Shown piece by piece: positions 19,967 to 28,007 of a stretch of 64,000 bases of DNA (positions are counted from its first letter, which is position 1; the number at the start of each line of letters is the position of its first letter). Source of the DNA: Streptomyces sp. NRRL B-1347. Its GTDB lineage: Bacteria > Actinomycetota > Actinomycetes > Streptomycetales > Streptomycetaceae. The DNA is taken from NCBI RefSeq assembly GCF_000720325.1, contig NZ_JOJM01000001.1, positions 301,876 to 365,875 on the forward strand, in the 5' to 3' direction. A program made the translations under genes and the position numbers. The notes below the pieces were generated by a model. It did no database searches, was not told where the DNA came from, and was given only the letters and a program-made list of their open reading frames with translations.

Positions 19967-21013
19967 CTACCGTTCCCGGGCGCCCGTGGGCGCGTGGACC
20001 TGCTGTCCGTCGCCGCCCCCGCCCCCGCCGCGGGCCTTCTTGATGCCCTTGGTGATCTCGTCCATGGACGACAGGGGCGGGGCGTCGTCGTGGACGTCGA
20101 TGCCGAAGCGGACGAGGACCATCGTCATCTCGTCGGCGGGGGACTTGAACGCGAGCGACTGGACGTAGCCGTCAGGGCCCTTGCGCGCGTCGACCTTCCA
20201 GCGGACCAGATAGCCCTTCTGCCCGGCGACCGTGACCGCCTTCGACGCGAGCTGGTCGTGCGACTTCGGGGCGCCGCCGTAGATCGTGCCGCCGTACGCC
20301 TCCGCCGCGTTCTTCTTGATGTCGGCCTTGGCCGCCGCCTCCGGGGTCGACGCGGTGACCTTCAGACGGACCGCGGGCGCGGAGAAGGCGCCGCCGCGCA
20401 CGCACTGCTTGGCGGAGTCGCCGGGGCAGGGGTACTTGCCGGTCGTCACGCCCGCGCCCGCCACGTTCGACTGGCCGTCCCAGCCGTCGGGGACGGGCAG
20501 GCTGATGCCGCTCGCGGTGTCGGTGGCGTAGCCCTCCTCGGTCTGCGGACCGCCGGACGGGCCGGACGGGCCGGGCGAGGGCGAGCCGTCGGGCTCCTCG
20601 CTGCCGTCGTCCTGCGGGCCCGGCTTCGAAGGCGCCGACGGGGCCGGGGGCTTGGCGCTGTCCTTGTCGTCATCGTCGTCGGCGGTCAGCGCGTAGACCC
20701 CGCCGCCGATGCCCGCGAGCACCGCGAGGGCTATGACCACGCCGATCGCCGTGCGTATGCGGCGCCGCGGCGGGCCGGGCGGCTGCTGGGGGTAGGCCGC
20801 GGCCGGGTAGCCCGGGGCGGCGGGGTAGCCCGAAGCGGGGTAGCCGGCCGCGGGGTGGCCGGGAGTGGGGTGGCCGGGAGCGGGGAGGTCGCTGCCGCCC
20901 GGCGCACGGACGTGATCCGTCCACGTGTTCCCGTCCCACCACCGCTCGGACGGCGGGGCGCCAGGGGTCTGCCCGGGGTCCGGATACCAGCCGGGTGGAG
21001 TCGCGTGCGTCAT
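19967..21013 (-). CDS. DUF2510-containing membrane-anchored protein
   Basis: 348 residues. The order is an N-terminal DUF2510 (PPGWYPDPGQTPGAPPSERW), a repetitive linker of AxGYPAxGYP-type units (about 45-75), one membrane helix (TAIGVVIALAVLAGIGGGVY) and an acidic stretch DDDDDK. Next come a Pro/Ser/Gly linker and an extracellular domain of about 190 residues with two cysteines (KYPCPGDSAKQCVRGG). The function is not known. It is the second DUF2510 protein in the window and is flanked by a strong terminator. Confidence 0.8.
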   Translation of the reverse strand: MTHATPPGWYPDPGQTPGAPPSERWWDGNTWTDHVRAPGGSDLPAPGHPTPGHPAAGYPASGYPAAPGYPAAAYPQQPPGPPRRRIRTAIGVVIALAVLAGIGGGVYALTADDDDDKDSAKPPAPSAPSKPGPQDDGSEEPDGSPSPGPSGPSGGPQTEEGYATDTASGISLPVPDGWDGQSNVAGAGVTTGKYPCPGDSAKQCVRGGAFSAPAVRLKVTASTPEAAAKADIKKNAAEAYGGTIYGGAPKSHDQLASKAVTVAGQKGYLVRWKVDARKGPDGYVQSLAFKSPADEMTMVLVRFGIDVHDDAPPLSSMDEITKGIKKARGGGGGGDGQQVHAPTGARER

Positions 21014-21225
21014 GGGCGTCAGGGTATGGGCACCGCCTGAAAGCCCGATGAGAGGGGTCCGCCGGATCCGGCCAACTCCTGCCGGGTGGCGGGGATTCGC
21101 CCCGGTCGCACGGATATGCCCGGAGGGGGTGGGGTGCGTCGGGCCGTGCGCGGGCCGCGCTCACCGGGAGGGCCCTTGCCCAGGAGGCCCTCGCTCCGCC
21201 TCAGTGCCGGTGCCGGTCGCTCGCC

Positions 21226-22410
21226 TCAGCGCGCGTGTCCGTTGACCACGAGCCGGGTCGGCGCCTCCGCCTCGGTGACGCCCGGCAGCCGGAACCCCGT
21301 GCGGCCAGGGGTGATCGAGCCGAGCACGCTCGGGTGCCGGGCGCCGGTGCTCGTCGGTACGGTGCCGGGCAGGCCGTGGGCCGTCAGGAAGCCCAGGACG
21401 GCGAAGGCATACGCCTCCTTGGCCGCCGACGGAAGGCCCAGCTCGTCGGAGCCGCGGACCGGCACGGCCGTGCCGAGGTCGGACCGCAGCATCGCCATGA
21501 GCGTGGGATTGCGGACCCCGCCGCCGGAGGCGATCACCTCGGTGGCGCCCGTCGCGCGCACCGCGTCGGCGACCGTCACCGCCGTGAGCCGGGTGAGCGT
21601 CGCCACCACGTCCGCGGCGCCCAGCGGTCCGAAGCCCGCCAACGCCTCGCGCAGATACGCCGGATGGAACAGCTCCTTGCCCGTCGTCTTCGGCGCGGGC
21701 AGCGCGTAGTACGGCTCCGCGAGCAGCCGGGCGAGCAGCTCCTCGTGCACGGTGCCGCGCGCGGCCAGCTCCCCGTCCCTGTCGAACGGCAGATGGGACG
21801 CGCGGCCCTCCGGCGTCAGCTCCCGCACCGCCGCGTCGATCAGCGCGTTGGCCGGGCCGGTGTCGAAGGCGGTGCCGTCCGGGGCGGTGATGTTGGCGAT
21901 GCCGCCCAGGTTCAGCGCCACGGGCGTGCCCGGCCTGCCGCGCAGCCACATCTGGTCGACCAGGCTCACCAGGGGGGCGCCCTGGCCGCCCGCGGCCACG
22001 TCGCGCGGGCGGAAGTCCGCGACCACCGGCAGGCCCGTGGCCTCCGCGATCCACGCGGGCTGCCCGATCTGCAGGGTGCCGCGCACCCGGCCGTCCGCCA
22101 CCCAGTGGTAGACGGTCTGGCCGTGCGACGCCACCAACTCGGCGCGGCCGTCGCACAGTTCCCGGTCCGCCTCCACGGCCGCCGCGGCGAAGGCCTGACC
22201 GATGAGCGTGTCGAGGCGGCAGACGTCGGCGAGGCTGGTGGCCGCCGGGGGCAGGGCGGTGGACAGGGCCGAGCGGAGCGCGTCGTCGTAGCCGCGGCTG
22301 ATGAGGCCCAGGGGGGTCATGACGAGGCGGTCGCCGTCGAGGGCGAGGTCGACGGCCCCGGCGTCGATGGCGTCGTAGGAGGTGCCGGACATCAGGCCGA
22401 TCACACGCAC
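21226..22410 (-). CDS. anmK: Anhydro-N-acetylmuramic acid kinase
   Basis: A 394-residue ASKHA-fold kinase. It starts MRVIGLMSGTSYDAIDAGAV (nucleotide-binding) and contains SHGQTVYHW, ADFRPRDVAAGGQGAPLV, ALNLGGIANIT and SGGGVRNPTLM, all typical of AnmK. The enzyme cleaves and phosphorylates 1,6-anhydro-MurNAc released from peptidoglycan, giving MurNAc-6-phosphate. The GTG start follows GAGGAGAC. It appears monocistronic; no murQ is adjacent. Confidence 0.95.
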   Translation of the reverse strand: MRVIGLMSGTSYDAIDAGAVDLALDGDRLVMTPLGLISRGYDDALRSALSTALPPAATSLADVCRLDTLIGQAFAAAAVEADRELCDGRAELVASHGQTVYHWVADGRVRGTLQIGQPAWIAEATGLPVVADFRPRDVAAGGQGAPLVSLVDQMWLRGRPGTPVALNLGGIANITAPDGTAFDTGPANALIDAAVRELTPEGRASHLPFDRDGELAARGTVHEELLARLLAEPYYALPAPKTTGKELFHPAYLREALAGFGPLGAADVVATLTRLTAVTVADAVRATGATEVIASGGGVRNPTLMAMLRSDLGTAVPVRGSDELGLPSAAKEAYAFAVLGFLTAHGLPGTVPTSTGARHPSVLGSITPGRTGFRLPGVTEAEAPTRLVVNGHAR

Positions 22411-22784
22411 GAAGTCTCCTCTTTCCGGTTCGGCCAGCCCGCGCGCCCGGGCCCGGTCCCTCCCACTATGCCTTCACCTCGCCGGACCCCACCGGACCGC
22501 CCTGGCCCGCCAGGCTCAATTCCCCCCACTCTCCCGCCCTTTCCGCGCGCATCCGTGCCCGCGCTCAACCTCGGGGCAGCCCTGCCGTCGCTGACCGCCC
22601 GCCCGGTGCGCGGCGCCCCCGCGTCCGCCGCGCCGACGCTCCGAGGTGCCCGGCGGCAGCCGTCGGACCGGCTTGATTTCTCCCGCGCGTCCGCTCGTGC
22701 CCCGCGCCGCCGCGTGCCCCCTTTCGCCGCGTCGGCGCGCCGGTCAGTGGCCTCGGGCCGCCGGTCAGCGGTCCGGGCCGCTGG
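22411..22784. other. Intergenic region upstream of anmK
   Basis: 374 bp, C-rich on the + strand, between two genes on the minus strand. No supported gene. At its acyl-CoA dehydrogenase end there are three imperfect 20-21-bp repeats centred on ggtcag (22742, 22763, 22783). The rest shows no clear signal beyond the anmK promoter it must contain. Confidence 0.5.
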
Positions 22785-23798
22785 TCAGCGACCCCGGGGC
22801 CCGGCAGGCGGCGGTACCGCCCGGGCGCGCCACTGGCTCGTGCCGCCCCAAGCGCCGCGCAGGGCCCTGGCCTTGAGGAGCCAGAGGGATATGTCGTACT
22901 CGGCGGTGTACCCGATGGCGCCGTGCAGCTGGAGCGCGGCCCGCGCCGAGCGGTACGCGGACTCGGCCGCGCAGACCTTGGCGGCGGCCACGTCCCCCCA
23001 GGCTTCCTCCTCGGTGAGGGACACCGCCGCCCCGAACACCAGCGGCCGCGCGAACTCGAGCCCCACGAGGACCTCCGCGAGGCGGTGCTTGACCGCCTGG
23101 AAGGACCCGATCGGCACCCCGAACTGCGTCCGCTGCTTCACATACGCCACCGTGCGGTCGAGCAGCGCGCACCCCACGCCGAGGCACTGCGCGGCGGTGG
23201 TGAGCGCCGCCCAGCGCAGGGCGCACCGTGCCGCCTCCGGCACCGCGGGGCCGGACGCGAGCACCTCCCCGCCGGGCAGCGGCCGCGCGAGCCGCCGCGC
23301 CGGATCGAGGGAGGCCCGCACGCGCGCGTGCCCGGGGGCGAGCCGCAACTGCCCGCCGTCGACGGCGAGGACCAGGGAGGCGGCGTCCGCGTCCAGGACG
23401 TACGGCCCGGTGTCGGGGAGGGCGAGGGTCGCCCGCGCCGCACCCGTCACCAAGGACGGCAGCAGCCGCTTCGCGGGCCCCGGCACTCCGAGCTCGGCCA
23501 GCCGCGACAGCAGCGCCGCCGCGGCCACGGTCTCGACCAGCGGCCCGGGAACGGCGTGCCGACCCAGCTCCACGAAGGCGACGGCGGTGTCGACGGGCAG
23601 CTGCCCCACGCCCTCGTACTCCTCGGGGGCCGCGAGGGTGAACACTCCGGCGTCCGCGAGCCGTCGCCACACCGCGGCCCCGGGCGCGTGGTCCCCCGCG
23701 GCCCACGCCCGCGCCACCGCGGGCGTGTCCGCCGCCTTGAGCACGCCGTCGAGGGCCCGGGCGAACGCCCGCTGCTCGTCGTCCAGAAGGAACCTCAT
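22785..23798 (-). CDS. Acyl-CoA dehydrogenase (FadE32/FadE33-like, HIP pathway)
   Basis: A 337-residue protein, shorter than a canonical acyl-CoA dehydrogenase (about 380). It starts MRFLLDDEQRAFARALDGVL and keeps the C-terminal helical domain (VKQRTQFGVPIGSFQAVKHR, then LQLHGAIGYTAEYDISLWL). In mycobacteria the cholesterol and HIP pathways use heterotetrameric acyl-CoA dehydrogenases built from two FadE chains, so this may be the partner of the adjacent FadE31-like protein. The start overlaps the upstream stop by one base (TGATG). The exact FadE number cannot be assigned from sequence alone. Confidence 0.8.
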   Translation of the reverse strand: MRFLLDDEQRAFARALDGVLKAADTPAVARAWAAGDHAPGAAVWRRLADAGVFTLAAPEEYEGVGQLPVDTAVAFVELGRHAVPGPLVETVAAAALLSRLAELGVPGPAKRLLPSLVTGAARATLALPDTGPYVLDADAASLVLAVDGGQLRLAPGHARVRASLDPARRLARPLPGGEVLASGPAVPEAARCALRWAALTTAAQCLGVGCALLDRTVAYVKQRTQFGVPIGSFQAVKHRLAEVLVGLEFARPLVFGAAVSLTEEEAWGDVAAAKVCAAESAYRSARAALQLHGAIGYTAEYDISLWLLKARALRGAWGGTSQWRARAVPPPAGPRGR

Positions 23799-25039
23799 CA
23801 GCGCCGTCCCTTGGGCAGGCCGAGCAGGCGCTCGGCGATGATGTCGCGCTGGATCTCGTTCGTCCCCGCGTAGATGGGGCCGGCGAGGGAGAAGACGTAC
23901 CCCTCCGTCCAGGGCGCGGGGTCGGTCGACGCGGGGTCGGTCGATGCAGGGGCAGGGGGCGCCGGGCGGGGGGACGCGGGGTCGGTCGACGCAAGGTGAG
24001 GGCGCTCTCCGGTGTCCGTCAGCTCCCCGTCCGCCCCCAGGAGGTCCAGCGCCGCCTCGTGCACCGCGATGTCGTAATCCGACCAGAACACCTTGTTCAG
24101 GCTGGACTCCGCGCCGAGCGTTTCGCCCGCTCTCGACCGCGAGGCGTTGGCCCAGGTGAAGAGCTGGTACGCGCGGGCGCCGATCACCGCGTCCGCGACC
24201 CGGTCGCGCAGCGCCGTGTCGGAGGGGTCGCCGTGCGCGTGCCAGAGCCGGACCAGGCGGTCGGCGGTGGCGAGGAAGCGGCCGGGGGAGCGCAGGGCCA
24301 GACCGCGCTCGTCGCCGGTGGTCGACATGGCGATGCGCCAGCCGTCGCCGGGGGCGCCGATCACGTCCTCGTCGGGGACGAAAACGTCGTCCAGGAAGAC
24401 CTCGGCGAACGCGGGCTTGCCGTCGAGGCGGCCGATGGGGCGGATCGTGACGCCGGGCGCGTCGAGCGGGAACATCACGTACGTGAGGCCCCGGTGCGGC
24501 CGATCCGCGCGCGGGTCGCTGCGGAAGAGGCCGAAGGCGCGGTCGGCGAACGCGGCCCGCGACGACCACGTCTTCTGCCCGCTCAGCCGCCAGCCGCCGG
24601 GTGCGCGCCGGGCCGTGGAGCGCAGCGACGCGAGGTCGGAACCGGCCTCCGGCTCCGACCAGGCCTGGGCCCAGACGACCTCGCCGCGCGCCATCGGCGG
24701 CAGCACCCGGGCGCGCTGCTCAGGCGTGCCGTGGTCGAAGAGGGTGGGGGCGAGGAGGCTGATCCCGTTCTGCGAGACGCGGCCCGGGGCGCCCGCCGCG
24801 TAGTACTCCTCCTCGAAGAGGAGCCATTTGACGAGGTCGGCCCCCTGGCCGCCGAACTCCTCCGGCCAGGACACCACCGACCACCGGTCCGCCGCCAGGG
24901 TGCCCTCCCAGGCGCGGTGGGCGGCGAAGCCCTCCTCGGTCTCGAGTGAGGGCAGCGGAGCGCGCGGAACGTGCGCGGCGAGCCAGGCGCGCGCCCGCAG
25001 CCTGAACTCCTCTTCCTCCGGGGTGAAGTCGAGGTCCAT
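23798..25039 (-). CDS. fadE31: Acyl-CoA dehydrogenase, FadE31-like
   Basis: 413 residues with the typical N-terminal helical, middle beta and C-terminal helical domains. Recognisable segments are MDLDFTPEEEEFRLRARAWL, WAQAWSEPEAGSDLASLRST, GQKTWSSRAAFADRAFGLFR and YAGTNEIQRDIIAERLLGLP. From memory these match M. tuberculosis FadE31 of the KstR2 regulon closely, including the WSSRA/GLFRSDP region. A Pro/Ala/Ser/Thr-rich repeat (STDPAS-type, residues about 350-375) interrupts the C-terminal domain and is unusual. The ATG at 25039 follows a purine-rich GGGAGCAGGGGG. It is divergent from ipdF, with a KstR2-like site between. Confidence 0.82.
   Translation of the reverse strand: MDLDFTPEEEEFRLRARAWLAAHVPRAPLPSLETEEGFAAHRAWEGTLAADRWSVVSWPEEFGGQGADLVKWLLFEEEYYAAGAPGRVSQNGISLLAPTLFDHGTPEQRARVLPPMARGEVVWAQAWSEPEAGSDLASLRSTARRAPGGWRLSGQKTWSSRAAFADRAFGLFRSDPRADRPHRGLTYVMFPLDAPGVTIRPIGRLDGKPAFAEVFLDDVFVPDEDVIGAPGDGWRIAMSTTGDERGLALRSPGRFLATADRLVRLWHAHGDPSDTALRDRVADAVIGARAYQLFTWANASRSRAGETLGAESSLNKVFWSDYDIAVHEAALDLLGADGELTDTGERPHLASTDPASPRPAPPAPASTDPASTDPAPWTEGYVFSLAGPIYAGTNEIQRDIIAERLLGLPKGRR
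23916..23992. repeat. fadE31: Three copies of a 17-bp repeat inside fadE31
   Basis: gcggggtcggtcgacgc occurs at 23916-23932 and 23976-23992; 23931-23947 is a copy with one change. On the coding strand it yields the repeated STDPAS peptide inserted in the enzyme's C-terminal domain. Confidence 0.75.
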
Positions 25040-25088
25040 CCCCCTGCTCCCGTCTCTCGCCCGCCCTGCCGTCCGTCCACTCTTCCCT

Positions 25089-25102
25089 AACAAGTGTTTG
25101 GT
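25089..25102. promoter_or_regulatory. KstR2-like operator 1
   Basis: aacaagtgtttggt is an imperfect 14-bp palindrome between the divergent fadE31 and ipdF genes, about 50 bp from either start. It fits the mycobacterial KstR2 consensus AnCAAGnnCTTGnT with one mismatch (C to T). An almost identical element lies at 34317-34330 in the other divergent promoter of the locus. Confidence 0.75.
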
Positions 25103-25154
25103 AGATTATCGTGAGGACGGTCAGCCGTCGAGCACACGATCGGGGGATTCGTCC

Positions 25155-25937
25155 ATGGCAGCGCCGCCGTACGTGCCGGGGCACGGTCTGCTCGCGGGCC
25201 GCGCCGCCGTCGTCACCGCCGCGGCCGGCGCGGGCATCGGCGCGGCCACGGCCCGCCGCTTCCTGGAGGAGGGGGCCCGCGTCGTCATCGGCGACGCCCA
25301 CGCCCGCCGCACCGAGGAGGCGGTGACCGCGCTCGCGGACGAGTTCGGCCCCGACCGCGTCGACGGCGTCCGCTGCGACGTGACCGCCGAGTCCGACGTG
25401 ACCGCGCTGTTCGACCTGGCGGAGCGGCGCCACGGCGCTGTGGACATCGTCGTGAACAACGCGGGCCTGGGCGGCACCGCCGCCCTCACGGACATGACCG
25501 ACGAGATGTGGCACAAGGTCGTCGACACCACCCTGACCGGCACCTTCCGCTGCACCAGAGCCGCCCTGCGCCGCCTGCGCGCCACCGGCACGGGCGGCGT
25601 CCTGGTGAACAACGCCTCGGTGCTCGGCTGGCGCGCCCAGGAAGGCCAGGCGCACTACGCGGCGGCCAAGGCGGGCGTCATGGCCCTCACCCGCTGCGCC
25701 GCCCTGGAAGCCGCCCCGCACGGCATCCGGGTCAACGCGGTCGCGCCGAGCCTCGCCCTGCACCCCCACCTCGCCAAGGTCACCACCGCCGAGCTGCTCG
25801 ACGAGCTCACCGCCCGCGAGGCCTTCGGCCGGCCCGCCGAGCCCTGGGAGATAGCCAACGTCATCGTCTTCCTCGTCAGCGGCTACTCCTCGTACATGAC
25901 GGGCGAGACGGTCTCGGTCAGCAGCCAGCACCCCTAG
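25155..25937 (+). CDS. ipdF: IpdF-like SDR (HIP pathway hydroxyacyl-CoA dehydrogenase)
   Basis: A 260-residue SDR with VVTAAAGAGIG cofactor motif, VNNAG, NNASVLGWRAQEGQAHYAAA and the characteristic C-terminus TGETVSVSSQHP. The 'ASVLGWRAQ..(Q/S)HYAAAKAGVMALTRC' block and the SxQHP end recall IpdF (Rv3559c), which oxidises the 5-hydroxyl of the steroid-derived indane CoA thioester. It is followed by the KstR2 gene as in M. tuberculosis. The ATG at 25155 follows CGGGGGATTC. Confidence 0.85.
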   Translation: MAAPPYVPGHGLLAGRAAVVTAAAGAGIGAATARRFLEEGARVVIGDAHARRTEEAVTALADEFGPDRVDGVRCDVTAESDVTALFDLAERRHGAVDIVVNNAGLGGTAALTDMTDEMWHKVVDTTLTGTFRCTRAALRRLRATGTGGVLVNNASVLGWRAQEGQAHYAAAKAGVMALTRCAALEAAPHGIRVNAVAPSLALHPHLAKVTTAELLDELTAREAFGRPAEPWEIANVIVFLVSGYSSYMTGETVSVSSQHP

Positions 25938-25952
25938 GCGGAGAATGAGCCC

Positions 25953-26612
25953 GTGCCGACCCAGAAACAGCCGACCCAGAGCCCAGCCACGTCCCCGGTG
26001 GCCCGCAAGCAGAAGAAGCCCCCGGTGCCGCCCTCGCCCGAGCGCCGCGCCGAACTGCTCGGCATCGCCGCGGAGGTCTTCGCCGAGCAGGGGTACAACG
26101 CCACCACCGTCCGGAAGATCGCGGACGCCGCGGGCATGCTCGCGGGCAGCCTCTACTACCACTTCGACTCCAAGGAGTCGATGCTCGAAGAGATCCTGCG
26201 GACGTTCCTGACCGAGCTGTGGGACGGGTACGACGCGGTCCTGGCCGCTCCGCTCGGCCCGCGCGAGACGCTGGAGGCCCTCGTCACCGAGTCCTTCCGG
26301 GAGATCGACCGGCACCGCGCGGCCGTCGCGATCTACCAGAAGGAGTCCCGGAACCTGGTCACCCAGACCCGCTTCGAGTACCTCCTGGAGTCCCAGCAGC
26401 GCTTCGAGAAGACCTGGCTCACCACGCTCGAACGGGGCGTCGCCGACGGCGTCTTCCGCGCCGACCTGGACGTCCGCCTCACCTACCGGTTCGTGCGGGA
26501 CACCGTCTGGGTCGCCGCGTCCTGGTACCGGCCGGGCGGCGGCCACAGCCCCGAGGAGATCGCCCGGCAGTACCTGTCGATGGTCCTGGACGGCATCGCC
26601 GTCCGCGCCTAG
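25953..26612 (+). CDS. kstR2: KstR2-like TetR repressor
   Basis: 219 residues. After a disordered Pro/Gln/Lys N-terminus, the HTH reads YNATTVRKIADAAGMLAGSL, then YYHFDSKESMLEEILRTFL. The C-terminal domain contains RHRAAVAIYQKESRNL and YRFVRDTVWVAASWYRPGG. These blocks match KstR2, the repressor of HIP catabolism that is released by HIP-CoA. It is 15 bp downstream of ipdF and upstream of the thiolase gene, so it is likely cotranscribed and autoregulated through the site at 25089. The start is GTG. Confidence 0.88.
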   Translation: MPTQKQPTQSPATSPVARKQKKPPVPPSPERRAELLGIAAEVFAEQGYNATTVRKIADAAGMLAGSLYYHFDSKESMLEEILRTFLTELWDGYDAVLAAPLGPRETLEALVTESFREIDRHRAAVAIYQKESRNLVTQTRFEYLLESQQRFEKTWLTTLERGVADGVFRADLDVRLTYRFVRDTVWVAASWYRPGGGHSPEEIARQYLSMVLDGIAVRA

Positions 26613-26657
26613 CCCCGCGCCGCCGCGCGGCGCCCGTCACGCGAGGAGTACGCAGCC

Positions 26658-27815
26658 ATGGCCGAGGCCTTCATCGTCGAGGCGGTCCGCACGCCCGTCG
26701 GCAAGCGCGGCGGCGGCCTCGCCGCCGCGCACCCCGCCGACCTCGGCGCCCATGTGCTCACCGCCCTCATGGAGCGCAGCGGCGTCGACCCCGCCGCCGT
26801 CGACGACGTGGTCTTCGGCTGCCTCGACGCGGTCGGGCCGCAGGCCGGGGACGTCGCCCGCACCAGCTGGCTCGCGGCCGGACTCCCCGAAGAGGTGCCC
26901 GGCGTGACCGTCGACCGGCAGTGCGGATCCTCCCAGCAGGCCCTGCACTTCGCCGCGCAGGCCGTCCTCTCCGGCACCCAGGACCTCGTCGTCGCGGGCG
27001 GCACGCAGAACATGTCGATGATCCCCATCGCCTTCGCCTCCCGGCAGGCGGCCGAGCCCCTCGGCCTCACCGAAGGCCCCTTCGCGGGCAGCGAGGGCTG
27101 GCGCGCCCGGTACGGGAACCGGCCCGTCAACCAGTTCCACGGCGCCCAGCTGATCGCCGACAAGTGGGGCATATCCCGCCAGGACATGGAGGAGTTCGCG
27201 CTCCGCTCCCACCGGCGCGCCCTCCGCGCCGCCGACGAAGGCCGCTTCGACCGCGAGACCGTGGCCTATGGGGACGTCGTCACCGACGAAGGCCCGCGCC
27301 GCGACACGACCTTGGAGAAGATGGCGGCCCTCACGCCCGTCATGGACGGCGGCAGCATCACCGCCGCCTGCTCCTCCCAGGTCTCCGACGGCGCCGCCGC
27401 CCTGCTCCTCGCCGGTGAACGGGCGGTGCGGGACCACGGGTTGACGCCCCGCGCCCGCGTCCACCACCTCTCCGTGCGCGGCGAGGATCCGATCCGCATG
27501 CTCTCCGCACCCATTCCGGCCACCGCGCACGCCCTGAAGAAGACCGGCATGACGCTCGACGCCATCGACCTCGTCGAGATCAACGAGGCGTTCGCGCCCG
27601 TCGTCCTCGCCTGGCTGCGGGAGACCGGCGCCGACCCGGAGAAGGTCAACGTCAACGGAGGCGCCATCGCCCTGGGTCACCCGCTCGGTGCCACCGGCGC
27701 CCGCCTGATGACGACCCTCCTGCACGAACTGGAGCGCACCGGCGGCCGGTTCGGCCTCCAGACGATGTGCGAAGGAGGTGGCCAGGCCAACGTCACCGTC
27801 ATCGAACGGCTGTGA
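26658..27815 (+). CDS. fadA6: Thiolase, FadA6-like
   Basis: A 385-residue thiolase. Catalytic residues are visible: Cys89 in VDRQCGSSQQA, His341 in ALGHPLGATGA and Cys371 in MCEGGGQAN, plus EINEAFAPV. Family and context point to FadA6, the beta-ketothiolase near the end of steroid C/D-ring degradation that releases an acyl-CoA. The ATG follows GAGGAG. It is the third gene of the ipdF-kstR2-fadA6 operon. Confidence 0.85.
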   Translation: MAEAFIVEAVRTPVGKRGGGLAAAHPADLGAHVLTALMERSGVDPAAVDDVVFGCLDAVGPQAGDVARTSWLAAGLPEEVPGVTVDRQCGSSQQALHFAAQAVLSGTQDLVVAGGTQNMSMIPIAFASRQAAEPLGLTEGPFAGSEGWRARYGNRPVNQFHGAQLIADKWGISRQDMEEFALRSHRRALRAADEGRFDRETVAYGDVVTDEGPRRDTTLEKMAALTPVMDGGSITAACSSQVSDGAAALLLAGERAVRDHGLTPRARVHHLSVRGEDPIRMLSAPIPATAHALKKTGMTLDAIDLVEINEAFAPVVLAWLRETGADPEKVNVNGGAIALGHPLGATGARLMTTLLHELERTGGRFGLQTMCEGGGQANVTVIERL

Positions 27816-28007
27816 CCGCCAGGGCCGCCGCGGCACGCCGTCCCGCGTGCCGCGCGGACGCGCCGCACCCGTACTCCCCAGGTGGCCTGGCATATGACCG
27901 TCTGTCACCCGTGCGGGAGCAGGTGGGCGGACCTCGCTCCGCGACGGCCCCGGCCCGGCTAGTCTCAAGTTCTGTACGTCGATTGAGCGACCCCGGGAGG
28001 TAGCGCG

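Noticed and set aside
22411..22784. Small plus-strand open frames upstream of anmK
   Set aside because: They have Pro/Arg/Ala-rich compositions, no ribosome-binding site and no recognisable motif.
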